Shown here: positions 33,168 through 33,369 of the stretch, piece by piece | Layout: the number at the start of each line of letters is the position of its first letter | Numbering within the stretch: the first letter of the stretch is position 1 | Assembly: GCA_030425905.1 (NCBI GenBank) | Contig: JAUHZT010000020.1 | Location: 1-33,369 of the forward strand | Direction: 5' to 3' | DNA length: 33,369 bases | DNA from: Gammaproteobacteria bacterium | GTDB lineage: Bacteria > Pseudomonadota > Gammaproteobacteria > Steroidobacterales > Woeseiaceae | Program-made: the position numbers and the translations under genes | The notes under the pieces: generated by a model | The model's input: only the letters and a program-made list of their open reading frames with translations | The model's database searches: none | Told to the model about the DNA's origin: nothing

Positions 33168-33369
33168 CTACTCTCTGGCTTCAACTTCGTCGCTGAGCTG
33201 CTGAATTATCTCTTCCAGGCTGACAACTTTCTGCTGTTTTGAGCCCAGCCTGCGAACGGCAACACTCTGTGTTTCAATTTCACGCGCACCGACTGCGAGC
33301 AGAACCGGGACCTTCGCGACGCTGTGTTCACGTACCTTGTAAGAGATCTTTTCGTTCCTGAGGTCGGTT
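33168..33369 (-). CDS. thrS: Threonyl-tRNA synthetase, C-terminal end (5' part outside window)
   Basis: These are the last 66 residues of class II threonyl-tRNA synthetase, read on the minus strand from the window edge. The C-terminal anticodon-binding domain is recognisable from [34 protein letters not shown] and [11 protein letters not shown], followed by the final helix [17 protein letters not shown] and a TAG stop. It matches the typical proteobacterial ending. In many relatives infC, rpmI and rplT follow thrS. Here the next gene in the same direction is the hybrid TonB protein, 170 bases on, probably with its own promoter. Confidence 0.93.
   Translation of the reverse strand, partial: TDLRNEKISYKVREHSVAKVPVLLAVGAREIETQSVAVRRLGSKQQKVVSLEEIIQQLSDEVEARE

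Overview
The window looks like an ordinary chromosomal segment of a gammaproteobacterium. It is moderately GC-rich and densely packed, with no gene-free stretch longer than about 220 bases. The evidence for the class is the bimodular (E. coli-type) QueF, a two-domain UspE, the DUF47/Pit pair, E. coli-like SpeB, PuuD and PuuA families, and a ThrS C-terminus of proteobacterial type. Dissimilatory nitrite reductase (nirS) together with cyanophycin genes would suit a marine or sediment denitrifier, for example a Woeseia-like lineage. That placement is inference only. I saw no tRNA, rRNA, CRISPR array, insertion sequence or phage gene, and no obvious sign of recent transfer.

Layout. (1) 1-3684: the 3' end of nirS, a beta-barrel outer-membrane protein, then on the minus strand uspE and an orphan FixJ-type response regulator. 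(2) 3772-7401, minus strand: a four-gene operon with ATGA overlaps (TetR regulator, HlyD-type lipoprotein, ABC ATPase, ABC-2 permease). Its promoter carries two near-identical TGACC-N4-GGTCA operators. (3) 7522-9178: ribA and queF, convergent. (4) 9247-15792: a cyanophycin operon, iadA-cphB-cphA plus a stand-alone Mur-ligase paralogue that lacks the ATP-grasp half of CphA. (5) 15773-19697: an EVE-domain protein, a DUF47 protein with the Pit phosphate transporter, and an MFS transporter. (6) 19731-27836: a polyamine/agmatine catabolic block with two glutamine-synthetase-like gamma-glutamylpolyamine synthetases, an NhaC-family antiporter, PuuD, a SpuC-type aminotransferase and agmatinase. (7) 27863-30102: trxA, an XdhC-family protein and a second TetR regulator. 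(8) 30203-32998: a large hybrid protein (two receiver-like domains, one membrane helix, a helical repeat region and a TonB C-terminal domain), followed by the 3' end of thrS.

How the parts could fit together (inference). CphA polymerises Asp and Arg into cyanophycin, CphB cuts it to beta-Asp-Arg, and IadA releases Asp and Arg. Arginine decarboxylated elsewhere in the genome would give agmatine. SpeB turns that into putrescine and urea, and the gamma-glutamylation and transamination enzymes (PuuA-like, PuuD, SpuC) lead toward GABA/succinate. The window thus carries both a nitrogen store and much of the route for burning its arginine. The arginine decarboxylase, PuuB and PuuC are not here.

The observations most worth following are the REC-REC-TM-TonB hybrid protein and the Mur-only cyanophycin paralogue. 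The best-supported regulatory structure is the double TetR operator.
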